Shown one piece after another: positions 16,001 through 22,462 of a DNA stretch of 34,183 nt (position 1 is its first letter; each line of letters starts with the position of its first letter). This DNA is from a virus. The notes under the pieces are model-generated. The model was not told the origin of the DNA and made no database searches. It saw only the letters and a program-made list of their open reading frames with translations. The position numbers were made by a program, and so were the translations under genes. Location of the stretch: the IMG/VR virus record IMGVR_UViG_3300011116_001261, positions 1-34,183 of that record; one strand, written 5' to 3'.

Positions 16001-16222
16001 TCATCCTTGTTCTGACTCATCAAATTGTGGTGCAAAAAGCTCCATCTTTGATAATTCTTCGCGAGACAAATTCATCATGTCTTCAAGAGATGACTTTTGT
16101 TCTTCAACAAATCTACGAAATGCCTGAAGAAGCGCGCCCTCGACATCAACAACTCGACAAAGAAGATCCTGTCTCGCCGCTAGATTCTCTGTAACTGCAT
16201 CTGTGATCTGATCGTTGGTCAT
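16001..16222 (-). CDS. 73-residue helical protein, unrecognised
   Basis: An acidic helical protein (ALLQAFRRFVEEQKSSLEDMMN) without Cys motif or membrane segment. It is the first gene of a short run of closely spaced minus-strand genes. Upstream (16243-16257) lies a 6-bp inverted repeat that could be its operator. No family recognised. Confidence 0.6.
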   Translation of the reverse strand: MTNDQITDAVTENLAARQDLLCRVVDVEGALLQAFRRFVEEQKSSLEDMMNLSREELSKMELFAPQFDESEQG

Positions 16223-16242
16223 TTTTAAACTTTCTATTAAAT

Positions 16243-16257
16243 CAGTCTATGAGACTG
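16243..16257. repeat. 6-bp inverted repeat upstream of a small operon
   Basis: CAGTCT (16243-16248) and AGACTG (16252-16257) are perfectly complementary with a 3-base loop. They lie 21 bases upstream of the ATG at 16222, in an 84-base gap that should hold the promoter. An operator-like site is the simplest reading. Confidence 0.4.
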
Positions 16258-16306
16258 AAACAATAATATAACACAATGGCTTATCGTTCATAATTAAAAA
16301 TCTAAA

Positions 16307-16579
16307 CTAATTTTTGCTTTCACACACAGACCACGTTCCATTGACACATTCTTGAATACCCACGTAACAACTTAAAACATTTTCGTGAGAGCCTAAGATT
16401 ATATGACACAATCTCTTTTCACCATTCATACAATCAAATGCACCACCACTACCAGCAATGCTAGAAGATGTTACAACTTCTTCAAATGTCGGAACGAGAT
16501 CTGAATCATCGCTCTTTGAATTGTTGCATGCGCAGAACATTAATGTGACAGCCAGACCAAGAAAAATAATCTTAATCAT
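16307..16579 (-). CDS. Cys-patterned lipoprotein, 90 residues
   Basis: Signal peptide MIKIIFLGLAVTLMFCAC with a lipobox at MFCAC gives a lipid-modified Cys. The mature C-terminal half shows the spacing C-x-x-G-x-x-R-x-C ... G-x-x-x-x-V-x-x-C-x-x-G-x-Q-x-C-x-x-G-T-W-S-x-C. I associate this pattern with secreted and outer-membrane proteins of Myxococcota. This suggests capture from, or adaptation to, such a host. Function unknown. The ATG comes 5 bases after the terminator of the preceding lipoprotein gene. Confidence 0.75.
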   Translation of the reverse strand: MIKIIFLGLAVTLMFCACNNSKSDDSDLVPTFEEVVTSSSIAGSGGAFDCMNGEKRLCHIILGSHENVLSCYVGIQECVNGTWSVCESKN

Positions 16580-16583
16580 AAAT

Positions 16584-16612
16584 TAAAAAAGCCTCGGTAA
16601 AAACCAAGGCTT
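16584..16612 (-). terminator. Rho-independent terminator of the Gly-rich lipoprotein gene
   Basis: On the minus strand AAGCCTTGG pairs with CCGAGGCTT (one G-U pair, 6-base loop) and runs into six T's. It lies 25 bases after the lipoprotein stop and just before the next ATG. Confidence 0.8.
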
Positions 16613-16636
16613 GATTTTTCAAGATTTATCTGAGCG

Positions 16637-16909
16637 TCACATGCCGCCGCCGGCACCACCTGTGCCTGCCTGGCCACCTGCTGTTGCGGTCGACCCACCA
16701 GTGCCTTGAGCACCACCGGCTGAAGCAACAGATCCACCAACGCCGCCTGACTCAACACCGCTTGTTGCTGCGGCCCCGCCACCTGAGGATGAGCTGGATG
16801 CCACGACTGTTGAAGTCGAAGATGCCGCAGTGGCTTCAGTCGACTCTTCCTTGTCCTTACAAGCGACGAGAGCGAGAACACAAACAATTCCAAATAGATT
16901 CTTTGACAT
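16637..16909 (-). CDS. Gly/Ala/Thr/Ser-rich low-complexity lipoprotein, 90 residues
   Basis: I chose ATG 16909 (MSKNLFGIVCVLALVAC), preceded by AAAGG 8 bases upstream; a longer in-frame start lacks a signal peptide at its end. The lipobox ALVAC puts the lipid on Cys17. After a short KDKEE stretch the rest is low-complexity Ser/Ala/Gly/Thr/Val (SSSSSGGGAAATSG, then AGTGGAGGGM). Such GTGG/GGAG-rich linkers are frequent in Myxococcota lipoproteins. It has no folded domain, so it may be a surface spacer, a decoy or a fragment of a larger protein. A clean terminator follows. Confidence 0.75.
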   Translation of the reverse strand: MSKNLFGIVCVLALVACKDKEESTEATAASSTSTVVASSSSSGGGAAATSGVESGGVGGSVASAGGAQGTGGSTATAGGQAGTGGAGGGM

Positions 16910-16984
16910 TTTGATTACCTTTCGTATCACATTATTCCTGTGATTGTAATTGCAGTATACTACAGACTTTCGCAAATTTATAAA

Positions 16985-17377
16985 TCAAAGATTTGGAAAG
17001 AATCTTTCCACAACATTCAAGTTGTAAGTCTCAACTCCGAGAAGATCTTTAATGATTTTTACAGCTTTGGCACTGTCGAAGTCCTTGCAAGAGAACACGT
17101 CAATGGAAAAACACTTGCGGATTGGCCAGCAGTGGATGGACATGTGGGACGTCGAGATGACACACATACCTGTGATTCCACCTTCATCTTGGAACACGTC
17201 GGACTGAAGTTTCGTTGGGTCTAGTTCGACCTCTAGGAAGTCCGGGCCCATGATGATCTTCATCTCCAGAGATTCTGCGAGTTTTTCAAAGATATTCTTT
17301 AATGAATCGCTGTTAAACACGACCGAATCGCTAACGTAACCATCTAATATGACGTGAAGGCCTGCGCTTTTTGACAT
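16985..17377 (-). CDS. speD: S-adenosylmethionine decarboxylase proenzyme (SpeD, class 1B type)
   Basis: The enzyme decarboxylates S-adenosylmethionine, supplying the aminopropyl donor for spermidine. The 130-residue length fits the bacterial/archaeal class 1B. The core block ISTSHMSIHCWP and SIDVFSC keeps Ser77 (self-cleavage, giving the pyruvoyl group), His82 and Cys97. The residue before the cleavage Ser is Thr rather than the usual Glu. GGAGAG lies upstream of ATG 17377, and a promoter is seen at 17414-17442. Known in cyanophages and Bacillus phages as an auxiliary gene. It may be a divergent, possibly specialised or inactive, copy because of the Thr. Confidence 0.88.
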   Translation of the reverse strand: MSKSAGLHVILDGYVSDSVVFNSDSLKNIFEKLAESLEMKIIMGPDFLEVELDPTKLQSDVFQDEGGITGMCVISTSHMSIHCWPIRKCFSIDVFSCKDFDSAKAVKIIKDLLGVETYNLNVVERFFPNL

Positions 17378-17413
17378 TTTTGCTTATTTCTCTCCTGCAA
17401 TTTGAGGATCTTA

Positions 17414-17442
17414 AGTATAGTTTTTCAGAGAGAAATTTGACA
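17414..17442 (-). promoter_or_regulatory. sigma-70-type promoter of speD
   Basis: On the minus strand TGTCAA (-35) and TATACT (-10) are separated by exactly 17 bases. The -10 ends 36 bases before the speD ATG, leaving a leader with GGAGAG as ribosome-binding site. Confidence 0.6.
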
Positions 17443-17471
17443 TTATTCGGGCGCAAAAGATAAATATACCC

Positions 17472-18086
17472 ATGCAGATCTCAGAAGAAAGCCTTCGAAA
17501 GTTAATTAGAGAAGAAATTTTAAAATCAGTTGATACTGTCAATGAATCACCTTCGCTTTCAGAAGGAATTAGATGGCACTTAGAAGAGGGAGTTTCTTTT
17601 GATCAACCGATCTACAGAGCAGGATCAGAAAAATATTTCGCGCTAATTCGAGAAGCAAGATTTCTGTATCAAATTGGGTCTTATTCTGCAAAGAACGAAT
17701 TTGAAAAAGATATGCTCGAGTCCAATCTAGGCGAATGGGACATGTTTGAAAATGACATGGTTCCTCTTGACTTTCCTATGCTTGAAGAAGATTTGGACGA
17801 AGCCAAATACAAGGGACGAGAAGTCACACTCGGCGCGAAGGGAGCAAAACGATCTGGCGGGAGAGCCCACGTTTATGTTCGAAATCCCAAAACGGGCAAA
17901 GTGAAAAAAGTTTCTTTCGGATCGGGAATGCCTGATCCAATGGGCGATTCTCCAAAACACAGAGCAAGAAGAAAATCTTTCGCAGCACGACACAGATGTT
18001 CAAAAAATAAAGACAGAACATCAGCCAGCTATTGGGCCTGCAGAGCAACGAAGATGTTTGGAAGAAACGTTCCTGGCTGGTGGTGA
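17472..18086 (+). CDS. 204-residue phage protein with LRxLIREE N-terminal motif and Cys/Arg-rich C-terminal domain
   Basis: The N-terminus MQISEESLRKLIREEIL is a helical motif found at the start of many large-phage proteins, and related N-termini occur here at 25376 and 26151. The middle is acidic. The last 70 residues (VSFGSGMPDPMGDSPKHR, then RRKSFAARHRC and SASYWACRATKMFG) form a basic domain with conserved Cys, Arg and Trp. I recognise it from T4-like marine phages as a widespread unassigned structural-type domain. The two Cys may bind metal. It overlaps the following cupin gene at TGATG. A virion-internal or head-assembly role is inferred. Confidence 0.75.
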   Translation: MQISEESLRKLIREEILKSVDTVNESPSLSEGIRWHLEEGVSFDQPIYRAGSEKYFALIREARFLYQIGSYSAKNEFEKDMLESNLGEWDMFENDMVPLDFPMLEEDLDEAKYKGREVTLGAKGAKRSGGRAHVYVRNPKTGKVKKVSFGSGMPDPMGDSPKHRARRKSFAARHRCSKNKDRTSASYWACRATKMFGRNVPGWW

Positions 18087-18358
18087 TGTTTCCCTTCGAA
18101 GAAAAATATGTCGACAAGCAAGTCAAAATTAGAACTTTTAAATCTTCGACAGATAACGAAGAACTAATCTGGCACCGAGATGCAGAAGATCGTTCTGTTC
18201 GAGTACTTCAAGGTGAAGGCTGGTACTTTCAACGTGAAGATGAATTGCCCGTGAAATTAAATCCGGGAGATGTTCATGCAATAAAAAAATGCACGTGGCA
18301 CAGAATCATAAGAAAAAGAGTCTGCAGTGATCTAGTTGTTGAAGTGACGCGTCTCTAA
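18086..18358 (+). CDS. small cupin-fold protein, 90 residues
   Basis: The ATG overlaps the preceding stop (TGATG), so I start here rather than at an upstream in-frame ATG inside the previous gene. The sequence has a cupin layout: LIWHRDAEDRSVRVLQGEGW (His/Asp in cupin motif 1), then KLNPGDVHAIKKCTWHRI (cupin motif 2, P-G-D-x-H ... W-H). The His residues could bind a metal. Substrate unknown. It is convergent with a second, different cupin 4 bases away. Confidence 0.7.
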   Translation: MFPFEEKYVDKQVKIRTFKSSTDNEELIWHRDAEDRSVRVLQGEGWYFQREDELPVKLNPGDVHAIKKCTWHRIIRKRVCSDLVVEVTRL

Positions 18359-18362
18359 ACAA

Positions 18363-18704
18363 TCAAACTCTTCCGTAATTGTCAGCTAGTCTAACAACAT
18401 CATTGAGCTCTGGTGTTGAAACTTCAATCACGTCAACAGGTCCTTCGACTGCTGACATTCTGTGTATAGTGCCAGGAGAAATATGAAACGATTCTCCTGC
18501 CTTCATCTTAAAACTACGTGAAGAATAATCTTGACCTGTTTGCATCGTTAAAATACCCGATTGAACCATCACAGTTTCGTCTTTGACAACATGATACTGC
18601 AAAGATAAGCTAAAGCCCTTCTCGATATGCAGAATCTTTCCCACATAACGATCAGTTTCGGCCCAAATAATCTCGTATCCCCATGGCTTTTCAATTTTTC
18701 TCAT
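18363..18704 (-). CDS. cupin of the mannose-6-phosphate isomerase type II class
   Basis: The 113-residue protein begins KPWGYEIIW and continues Y-V-G-K-I-L-H-I ... L-S-L-Q-Y-H-V-V-K-D-E-T, then ISPGTIHRM. These are the characteristic strands of the cupin domain in phosphomannose isomerase/GDP-mannose pyrophosphorylase enzymes. The metal ligands H (QYH), E/D (DET) and H (TIH) are present. Stand-alone versions act on sugar phosphates or are uncharacterised. A sugar-modifying role, for instance of host surface glycans or modified DNA bases, is only a possibility. GAGG lies 8 bases before the ATG. Confidence 0.85.
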   Translation of the reverse strand: MRKIEKPWGYEIIWAETDRYVGKILHIEKGFSLSLQYHVVKDETVMVQSGILTMQTGQDYSSRSFKMKAGESFHISPGTIHRMSAVEGPVDVIEVSTPELNDVVRLADNYGRV

Positions 18705-18739
18705 AAAGATATCCTCACAAATAAATATTCTGAGGATCT

Positions 18740-19732
18740 CTAGATGCTCTGAGGATTGTCACTCCAGTGAACAGTGATATCTGAATCCAAATGCGTCAGA
18801 ATATAATGCTTCATAGAGAACTCGGAGTTCAATGTGACCCTCTGACCGAGATGGTAGAGACACCATGTATTTAATTCACGCAAAATATCCATCTTCGAAA
18901 CAACGAGATCAGTAACACCATTGATTCTACACGCTTTCACCAAATTATCAATGTCCAACCAATTACACTGCCGCGGTCTACCTGTGGTTGCCCCATACTC
19001 ATTACCAAGCTCTCGAATCTTTTCAAAAACAAGATCATCAGGCTCAAACTTCTTCGTACCAACATATGTCTCATAGATCTTGGCGGCCCCATAAACCTTG
19101 CGGATCTTCTGCGGCGGAACACCATTCATCACAGCAGAACCCACGGTACAGTGGGACGAAGTGACATAAGGATAATCTCCCCAATCAACATCCAAATAGA
19201 ATCCCTGTGCTCCTTCGAACAACACAGAACAACCCTGCTTACCATGAAACTCCTCATAAACATCGATCAAATAGGGTTGCAGCTCATGAACCTCTGATGC
19301 CCTAATTCCCTTACGATCATACTTGTCTCTATAGGCAGGACCGTTGCCTCGCTTTGTGGTTCCAATCTTGGTGTCACGGCCGTCCTCTTCAAGGTGAGAA
19401 CTAGTGATGATGTGGGTGTTGGTGGCGATATAGACCAACCCATCAGGATTGATTCCTGCGGACCTGATGTCCTCTAACTCACTGAAGAAATGATCAACAT
19501 TTACTACACAACCAGGACCGATGATGCTCTTGACACCGTGAAGAACTCCGGCTGGAATGCTGTGGGTCACAATCTTCTTACCATCCTTGTAGATGGTGTG
19601 ACCAGCATTGTTGGATCCATTGAACCGGACCGAGTGAGTATATTCACCGGATTGAACAAGGGCATTTGAAATTTTCCCTTTTCCGCTGTCGCCTTGTTGC
19701 AAATCTAATATAACATCGGCAAATTTGATCAT
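18740..19732 (-). CDS. short adenylosuccinate synthetase homologue, candidate PurZ (2-aminoadenylosuccinate synthetase)
   Basis: PurA joins IMP and aspartate using GTP; the phage paralogue PurZ uses dGMP to start 2,6-diaminopurine (base Z) synthesis. This 330-residue protein has the PurA core: a P-loop, NNAGHT at 41-46 with His45, then GTTKRGNGPAYRDK, LFEGAQGFYLDVDWG, GNEYGATTGRPRQ and SKMDIL. Two points favour PurZ. The P-loop reads GDSGKGK (14-20), with Ser where PurA has Glu in GDEGKGK. The length is about 100 residues shorter than bacterial PurA and close to archaeal PurA and PurZ, and the usual C-terminal GTP-binding end is missing. AAAGG lies 8 bases before the ATG. A MazG-like gene lies 2.3 kb away. 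PurA activity cannot be excluded. Confidence 0.9.
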   Translation of the reverse strand: MIKFADVILDLQQGDSGKGKISNALVQSGEYTHSVRFNGSNNAGHTIYKDGKKIVTHSIPAGVLHGVKSIIGPGCVVNVDHFFSELEDIRSAGINPDGLVYIATNTHIITSSHLEEDGRDTKIGTTKRGNGPAYRDKYDRKGIRASEVHELQPYLIDVYEEFHGKQGCSVLFEGAQGFYLDVDWGDYPYVTSSHCTVGSAVMNGVPPQKIRKVYGAAKIYETYVGTKKFEPDDLVFEKIRELGNEYGATTGRPRQCNWLDIDNLVKACRINGVTDLVVSKMDILRELNTWCLYHLGQRVTLNSEFSMKHYILTHLDSDITVHWSDNPQSI

Positions 19733-19750
19733 GTTTTAACCTTTTCTAAT

Positions 19751-19987
19751 TTATGTCAAGACTCTAAGATACCCACAATTACGAGGGTCGCCCAAAATAA
19801 TTTCAACGTCATAAAGCTTCAAGACTCGTGAAACAAGATTCGTCATCTTTACAGAATGACCGGTGATGATATGCAGCTCTCTATCAGAACCCCAGTGAAA
19901 ATTGACGAATTCGTGACACAAAGATTCAACATCTTCGTGTGCGACGCCGTGCAAATCCAGAGTTGGAATTTTAGAATTCTTCGCCAC
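19751..19987 (-). CDS. Smr-domain protein, 78 residues
   Basis: A minimal Smr (small MutS-related) domain: LDLHG at residues 10-14, hydrophobic strands, IITGHS at 41-45 in place of the usual I-x-T-G-x-G, and C-G-Y-L-R-V near the end. Smr domains nick or bind branched DNA, or cleave RNA on stalled ribosomes. The LDLH residues important for activity are present. It lies 18 bases upstream of the PurZ-like gene on the same strand and is probably co-transcribed with it. Confidence 0.85.
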   Translation of the reverse strand: MAKNSKIPTLDLHGVAHEDVESLCHEFVNFHWGSDRELHIITGHSVKMTNLVSRVLKLYDVEIILGDPRNCGYLRVLT

Positions 19988-20004
19988 AAATTTTCAACCA
20001 AAAC

Positions 20005-20235
20005 TTATTTCTTTTCAGAGTAGCTCACCCACCTGAATAGTGGTCCTGCCCCGATGTCTTTTATAGGCCAATTCCTTGGCCATACTTTTCTACCCCACAA
20101 CCAAAAGCTTGGCTTTAAAAATAAATGAAAAGACCATACAGCGCCGCTGATAGGATGCTCCCACCATAGATTAAAAAAAGCTCTGCGAAAAAATGAAATT
20201 TTTAGTCTCGTTCCAGGAATCTTGAATTCTTTCAC
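20005..20235 (-). CDS. 76-residue aromatic-rich basic protein, unrecognised
   Basis: Unusually rich in Trp and Phe (LWWEHPISGAVWSFHLF, SFWLWGRKVWPRNW) with many basic residues. It may associate peripherally with membrane. It sits 17 bases before the Smr gene in the same direction. No family recognised; the start at ATG 20235 has a weak ribosome-binding site. Confidence 0.5.
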   Translation of the reverse strand: MKEFKIPGTRLKISFFRRAFFNLWWEHPISGAVWSFHLFLKPSFWLWGRKVWPRNWPIKDIGAGPLFRWVSYSEKK

Positions 20236-20289
20236 GATTCAATAATTAAATTGTTTTTAATCTTTGTGAATATTTCCAAGCAAATATTT

Positions 20290-20577
20290 TCAAGATTTAT
20301 TCTTGGTGGCAAGGATGATTGCAGGATACCTGTCTCCTTCAAACTCGTTCACAACAGCAATCGTCTCAATCACTTCCCACAGCGGTGAGACAGCTATCCG
20401 ATTGTCTTCGAGATCTCTCAAGTGATCTTTCAATTCAGCCAACTTACTCCAAGATTTTCCACTCTTCGACCACTTTGGTGAAGGAGAAATAATGCTCTTA
20501 TTAAAACCCCCATCTTGATAAAGTCCCGTACTCATGTCACGAACTCGATACTTGATCTTTTTCTTTTCTTCAGACAT
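20290..20577 (-). CDS. 95-residue protein, unrecognised
   Basis: I chose ATG 20577 (MSEEKKKIKYRVRD), just downstream of GGTGAT; a TTG three codons upstream is less likely. The product looks like a small alpha/beta fold: a short strand, a K-S-G-K-S-W-S-K-L linker, one helix (AELKDHLRDLEDN) and two strands (LWEVIETIAVV). No family recognised. Confidence 0.6.
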   Translation of the reverse strand: MSEEKKKIKYRVRDMSTGLYQDGGFNKSIISPSPKWSKSGKSWSKLAELKDHLRDLEDNRIAVSPLWEVIETIAVVNEFEGDRYPAIILATKNKS

Positions 20578-20607
20578 AATCACCAATTTACACTCAATGT
20601 TTTATTT

Positions 20608-21111
20608 TTACACGTCGTCGAGCGCAAGACTAATCCAAGCTATCTCGACCCGCTTTCTCACTTTGAAAGAAAATCCGCTATTTAAAAATAGCTCTCTCTC
20701 AGTCGGAACAACAATCAAATCAGATTCAATAAATTTCTTGTTAGAAGAATGCTCGTCCTTCGTGATCAACACGGTCAAATCATTCTTCGTGTAAAAATCC
20801 CACCACACAGAAAAAGTTCGAACATCTCCTTCAAGAATCTCAATCGTTCGATCAAATCGATCCATGCGGTCTCCCAAAACTCCATGAGCTCGCTGCACGT
20901 TGTTCTTACAACCTTTTAAAATTTCTCTCGCAGCTGCTGGAGAGATGTGAGAAGGCCGCCAATTTTTTGATCCTAAAAATCCACTAATTGCTTCTTCAAA
21001 AGACCTCTGCACGCACATCTGAGGAACTAACCCAGACTGCAGCAGTTGCCGCGCGGCAATATAAAAATCATGTAGAATCTTCTGGTGACCCTCTGTAACT
21101 TCTTCTTCCAT
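20608..21111 (-). CDS. 167-residue phage protein, function unknown
   Basis: The N-terminal half is helical. The C-terminal half contains V-L-G-D-R-M-D-R-F-D-R-T-I-E-I-L, F-Y-T-K-N-D-L-T-V-L-I-T-K-D-E-H and S-G-F-S-F-K-V-R-K-R-V-E-I. It gives the impression of a conserved large-phage family that I cannot name. The ATG is preceded by TATACT after exactly 6 bases, with TGTAAA 17 bases further upstream. This is the same promoter arrangement as the gene array at 26.8-34 kb, so the mRNA may be leaderless. The stop lies 30 bases before the next gene. Confidence 0.7.
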   Translation of the reverse strand: MEEEVTEGHQKILHDFYIAARQLLQSGLVPQMCVQRSFEEAISGFLGSKNWRPSHISPAAAREILKGCKNNVQRAHGVLGDRMDRFDRTIEILEGDVRTFSVWWDFYTKNDLTVLITKDEHSSNKKFIESDLIVVPTERELFLNSGFSFKVRKRVEIAWISLALDDV

Positions 21112-21117
21112 AATACC

Positions 21118-21147
21118 AGTATATCACTAGGACTTTTAACTTTACAC
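21118..21147 (-). promoter_or_regulatory. early-type promoter (TGTAAA-17-TATACT), leaderless spacing
   Basis: Minus strand: TGTAAA at 21146-21141, 17-base spacer, TATACT at 21123-21118, then 6 bases to the ATG at 21111. Same layout as the promoters at 27-34 kb, here upstream of the main GC-rich block. Confidence 0.7.
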
Positions 21148-21374
21148 TACGTCTCAATTTCAACGAGCTCGTCCCAAAAACAAACTCCCACGACGCCACC
21201 CGGAATTAAAATCACAACAAGATACTCGTTCTCTTCGCCCGGAATCACGATTCCCAATTCTCCCACTTTCCATTCGGGCCAAATCTTGTTCTTCGAGCCC
21301 TTCAAAGGAGTCAAACACACATAATCTTTGCTGGCGCCCGCCGGCGAGGGTGTCACCAGTGCACCAAGCTTCAC
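21147..21374 (-). CDS. SH3-barrel-like paralogue A, 75 residues
   Basis: Starts MKLGALVTP and contains V-G-E-L-G-I-V-I-P-G-E-E-N-E-Y-L-V-V-I-L-I-P-G-G and an aromatic end (VCFWDELVEI). It fits the pattern of the small-barrel family in this phage, and is closest to the gene at 21819-22067, with which it shares the L-T-P-L segment and the P-E-W block. Its ATG overlaps the TGA of the upstream paralogue (ATGA). Function unknown. Confidence 0.75.
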   Translation of the reverse strand: MKLGALVTPSPAGASKDYVCLTPLKGSKNKIWPEWKVGELGIVIPGEENEYLVVILIPGGVVGVCFWDELVEIET

Positions 21375-21583
21375 GGGAAATCCTTTCTGTCTATTCGAAA
21401 GTTTTCACAGCTCTGCAAAAGTTCTAATTCACTTTCGATCCTCTCAACAAATCCGACATCAGTCAACACCGTGTGCATCGGGGATGCCCACCCATACCGA
21501 TACCCAACATAAATCCCAATCCGCGGCAAGGTTTCTCCGGAACCAAAAGCATCATACACAATCACAAGATCACCCGGAATCAC
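21371..21583 (-). CDS. SH3-barrel-like paralogue B, 70 residues
   Basis: Starts MIPGDLVIVYDAFGSG, then R-I-G-I-Y-V-G-Y-R-Y-G-W and V-L-T-D-V-G-F-V-E-R-I-E. It shows the small-barrel layout with a strand-turn-strand start at residues 1-8. ATGA overlaps link it to the genes on both sides. It is the most divergent of the family. Confidence 0.65.
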   Translation of the reverse strand: MIPGDLVIVYDAFGSGETLPRIGIYVGYRYGWASPMHTVLTDVGFVERIESELELLQSCENFRIDRKDFP

Positions 21584-21822
21584 TTCAAAACCTTCAGCTC
21601 AGAAACATTCGCCCACCACAGCTTAGTTCCAGTCATCAGCTTCACACGAGCGCTATTTCCCATTTGAATCTCTATGACCAATCCAGTCTCGCCGCGGTGG
21701 AACCACCCTATGTCACCTAGGTATCCATAATAAATGCTTTCTGGATCAATAGAAAATTCTACGGACTCGCTAATCAGACCGACACTATCTCCTATGGGAA
21801 CCACGATGTCTCCCGGCTTCAT
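21580..21822 (-). CDS. SH3-barrel-like paralogue C, 80 residues
   Basis: Starts MKPGDIVVPIGDSVG, then H-R-G-E-T-G-L-V-I-E-I-Q and V-K-L-M-T-G-T-K-L-W-W-A-N-V-S-E-L. This is a clear SH3/KOW-like barrel pattern (G-D-I-V, G-L-V-I-E-I, W-W-A ... L). It is coupled by ATGA overlaps to paralogues on both sides, so the four genes are translated as a block. Confidence 0.75.
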   Translation of the reverse strand: MKPGDIVVPIGDSVGLISESVEFSIDPESIYYGYLGDIGWFHRGETGLVIEIQMGNSARVKLMTGTKLWWANVSELKVLK

Positions 21823-22067
21823 CGGATTTCCTTCACTTCATCATGAAAACACAGCCCAACACCACCAGGTATCATCACCAACACCCCAACTTGACCCACT
21901 ACGGCCGGCAAAACAATCCCAACCTCATCGGGATGCCACTCAGGCCACTCACTTCCCTCCGGGTCATTCAACGGTGTGAGCCTCACAACACCATTCAAAT
22001 GAGAAGGATAACGGGAAACAGATCTCACCAATGTCCCAGGTTTCATCGCGCCCGAAAGAGACGACAT
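21819..22067 (-). CDS. SH3-barrel-like paralogue D, 82 residues
   Basis: Two starts are possible: ATG 22067 (MSSLSGAM) and ATG 22046 (MKPGTLVRS), the latter aligned with the family. I keep the longer one because a TATTTA -10-like box lies 5 bases upstream, but MKPGTLV is equally plausible. The middle has W-P-E-W-H-P-D-E-V-G-I-V-L-P and V-L-V-M-I-P-G-G-V-G-L-C-F-H-D-E-V, close to paralogue A. It follows the MazG-like gene after 11 bases. Confidence 0.7.
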   Translation of the reverse strand: MSSLSGAMKPGTLVRSVSRYPSHLNGVVRLTPLNDPEGSEWPEWHPDEVGIVLPAVVGQVGVLVMIPGGVGLCFHDEVKEIR

Positions 22068-22078
22068 GTGCTTAAATA

Positions 22079-22417
22079 TCAGTCAAAGTCTTCTACGTGC
22101 TCGAGCCAGACGTGACCGCTAAAAGACCCACGATCAGCTCTCTTCTTCTTTGCAGCTGACTGAAGATCAGCATCCACAAATCCCGCCTCGTTCACAGCTG
22201 TGAGGAGAACTTCGTAAACATCTGCTGCCTCTTCCAAAAATTGCTCTCTCGACTTTGCTCGACCCAGCTCTTCGACTTCTTCTCGAAGCTTTTGAATCAA
22301 CGCATTTCTCCACTCTTTTCCCTCGACTGTCCGAATCACGGGAACAGACCCAGACTCCCGAATAATCTCGGGAACCCTTCCTCGAACGAGCTTACGAAAT
22401 TCACGAACTTTCTTCAT
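22079..22417 (-). CDS. MazG-like nucleotide pyrophosphohydrolase
   Basis: The 112-residue protein matches the all-alpha NTP pyrophosphohydrolase (MazG superfamily) type that starts with K-L-V-R-x-x-V/I-P-E-I-I (residues 9-19). The metal-binding pattern EEVEE at 47-51 and EEAAD at 62-66 follows, then K-K-K-R-A-D-R-G-S-F. Such enzymes remove pyrophosphate from (d)NTPs and clear non-canonical nucleotides. In diaminopurine-DNA phages a MazG relative (MazZ) makes dGMP for PurZ, so this gene is of interest beside the PurZ-like one, but the subfamily needs checking. ATG 22417 is preceded by TATAAT after 6 bases; a longer TTG start would include that promoter box. Confidence 0.85.
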   Translation of the reverse strand: MKKVREFRKLVRGRVPEIIRESGSVPVIRTVEGKEWRNALIQKLREEVEELGRAKSREQFLEEAADVYEVLLTAVNEAGFVDADLQSAAKKKRADRGSFSGHVWLEHVEDFD

Positions 22418-22423
22418 GTCTAC

Positions 22424-22429
22424 ATTATA
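22424..22429 (-). promoter_or_regulatory. -10 box (TATAAT) 6 bases before the MazG-like ATG
   Basis: Minus strand TATAAT followed by GTAGAC and then ATG. The spacing equals that in the 27-34 kb array. The -35 hexamer 17 bases upstream (GACAAT) is poor. A leaderless start is likely if the box is used. Confidence 0.5.
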
Positions 22430-22462
22430 CAACAGCAGATCGAAGAATTGTCGACGTTTTAA

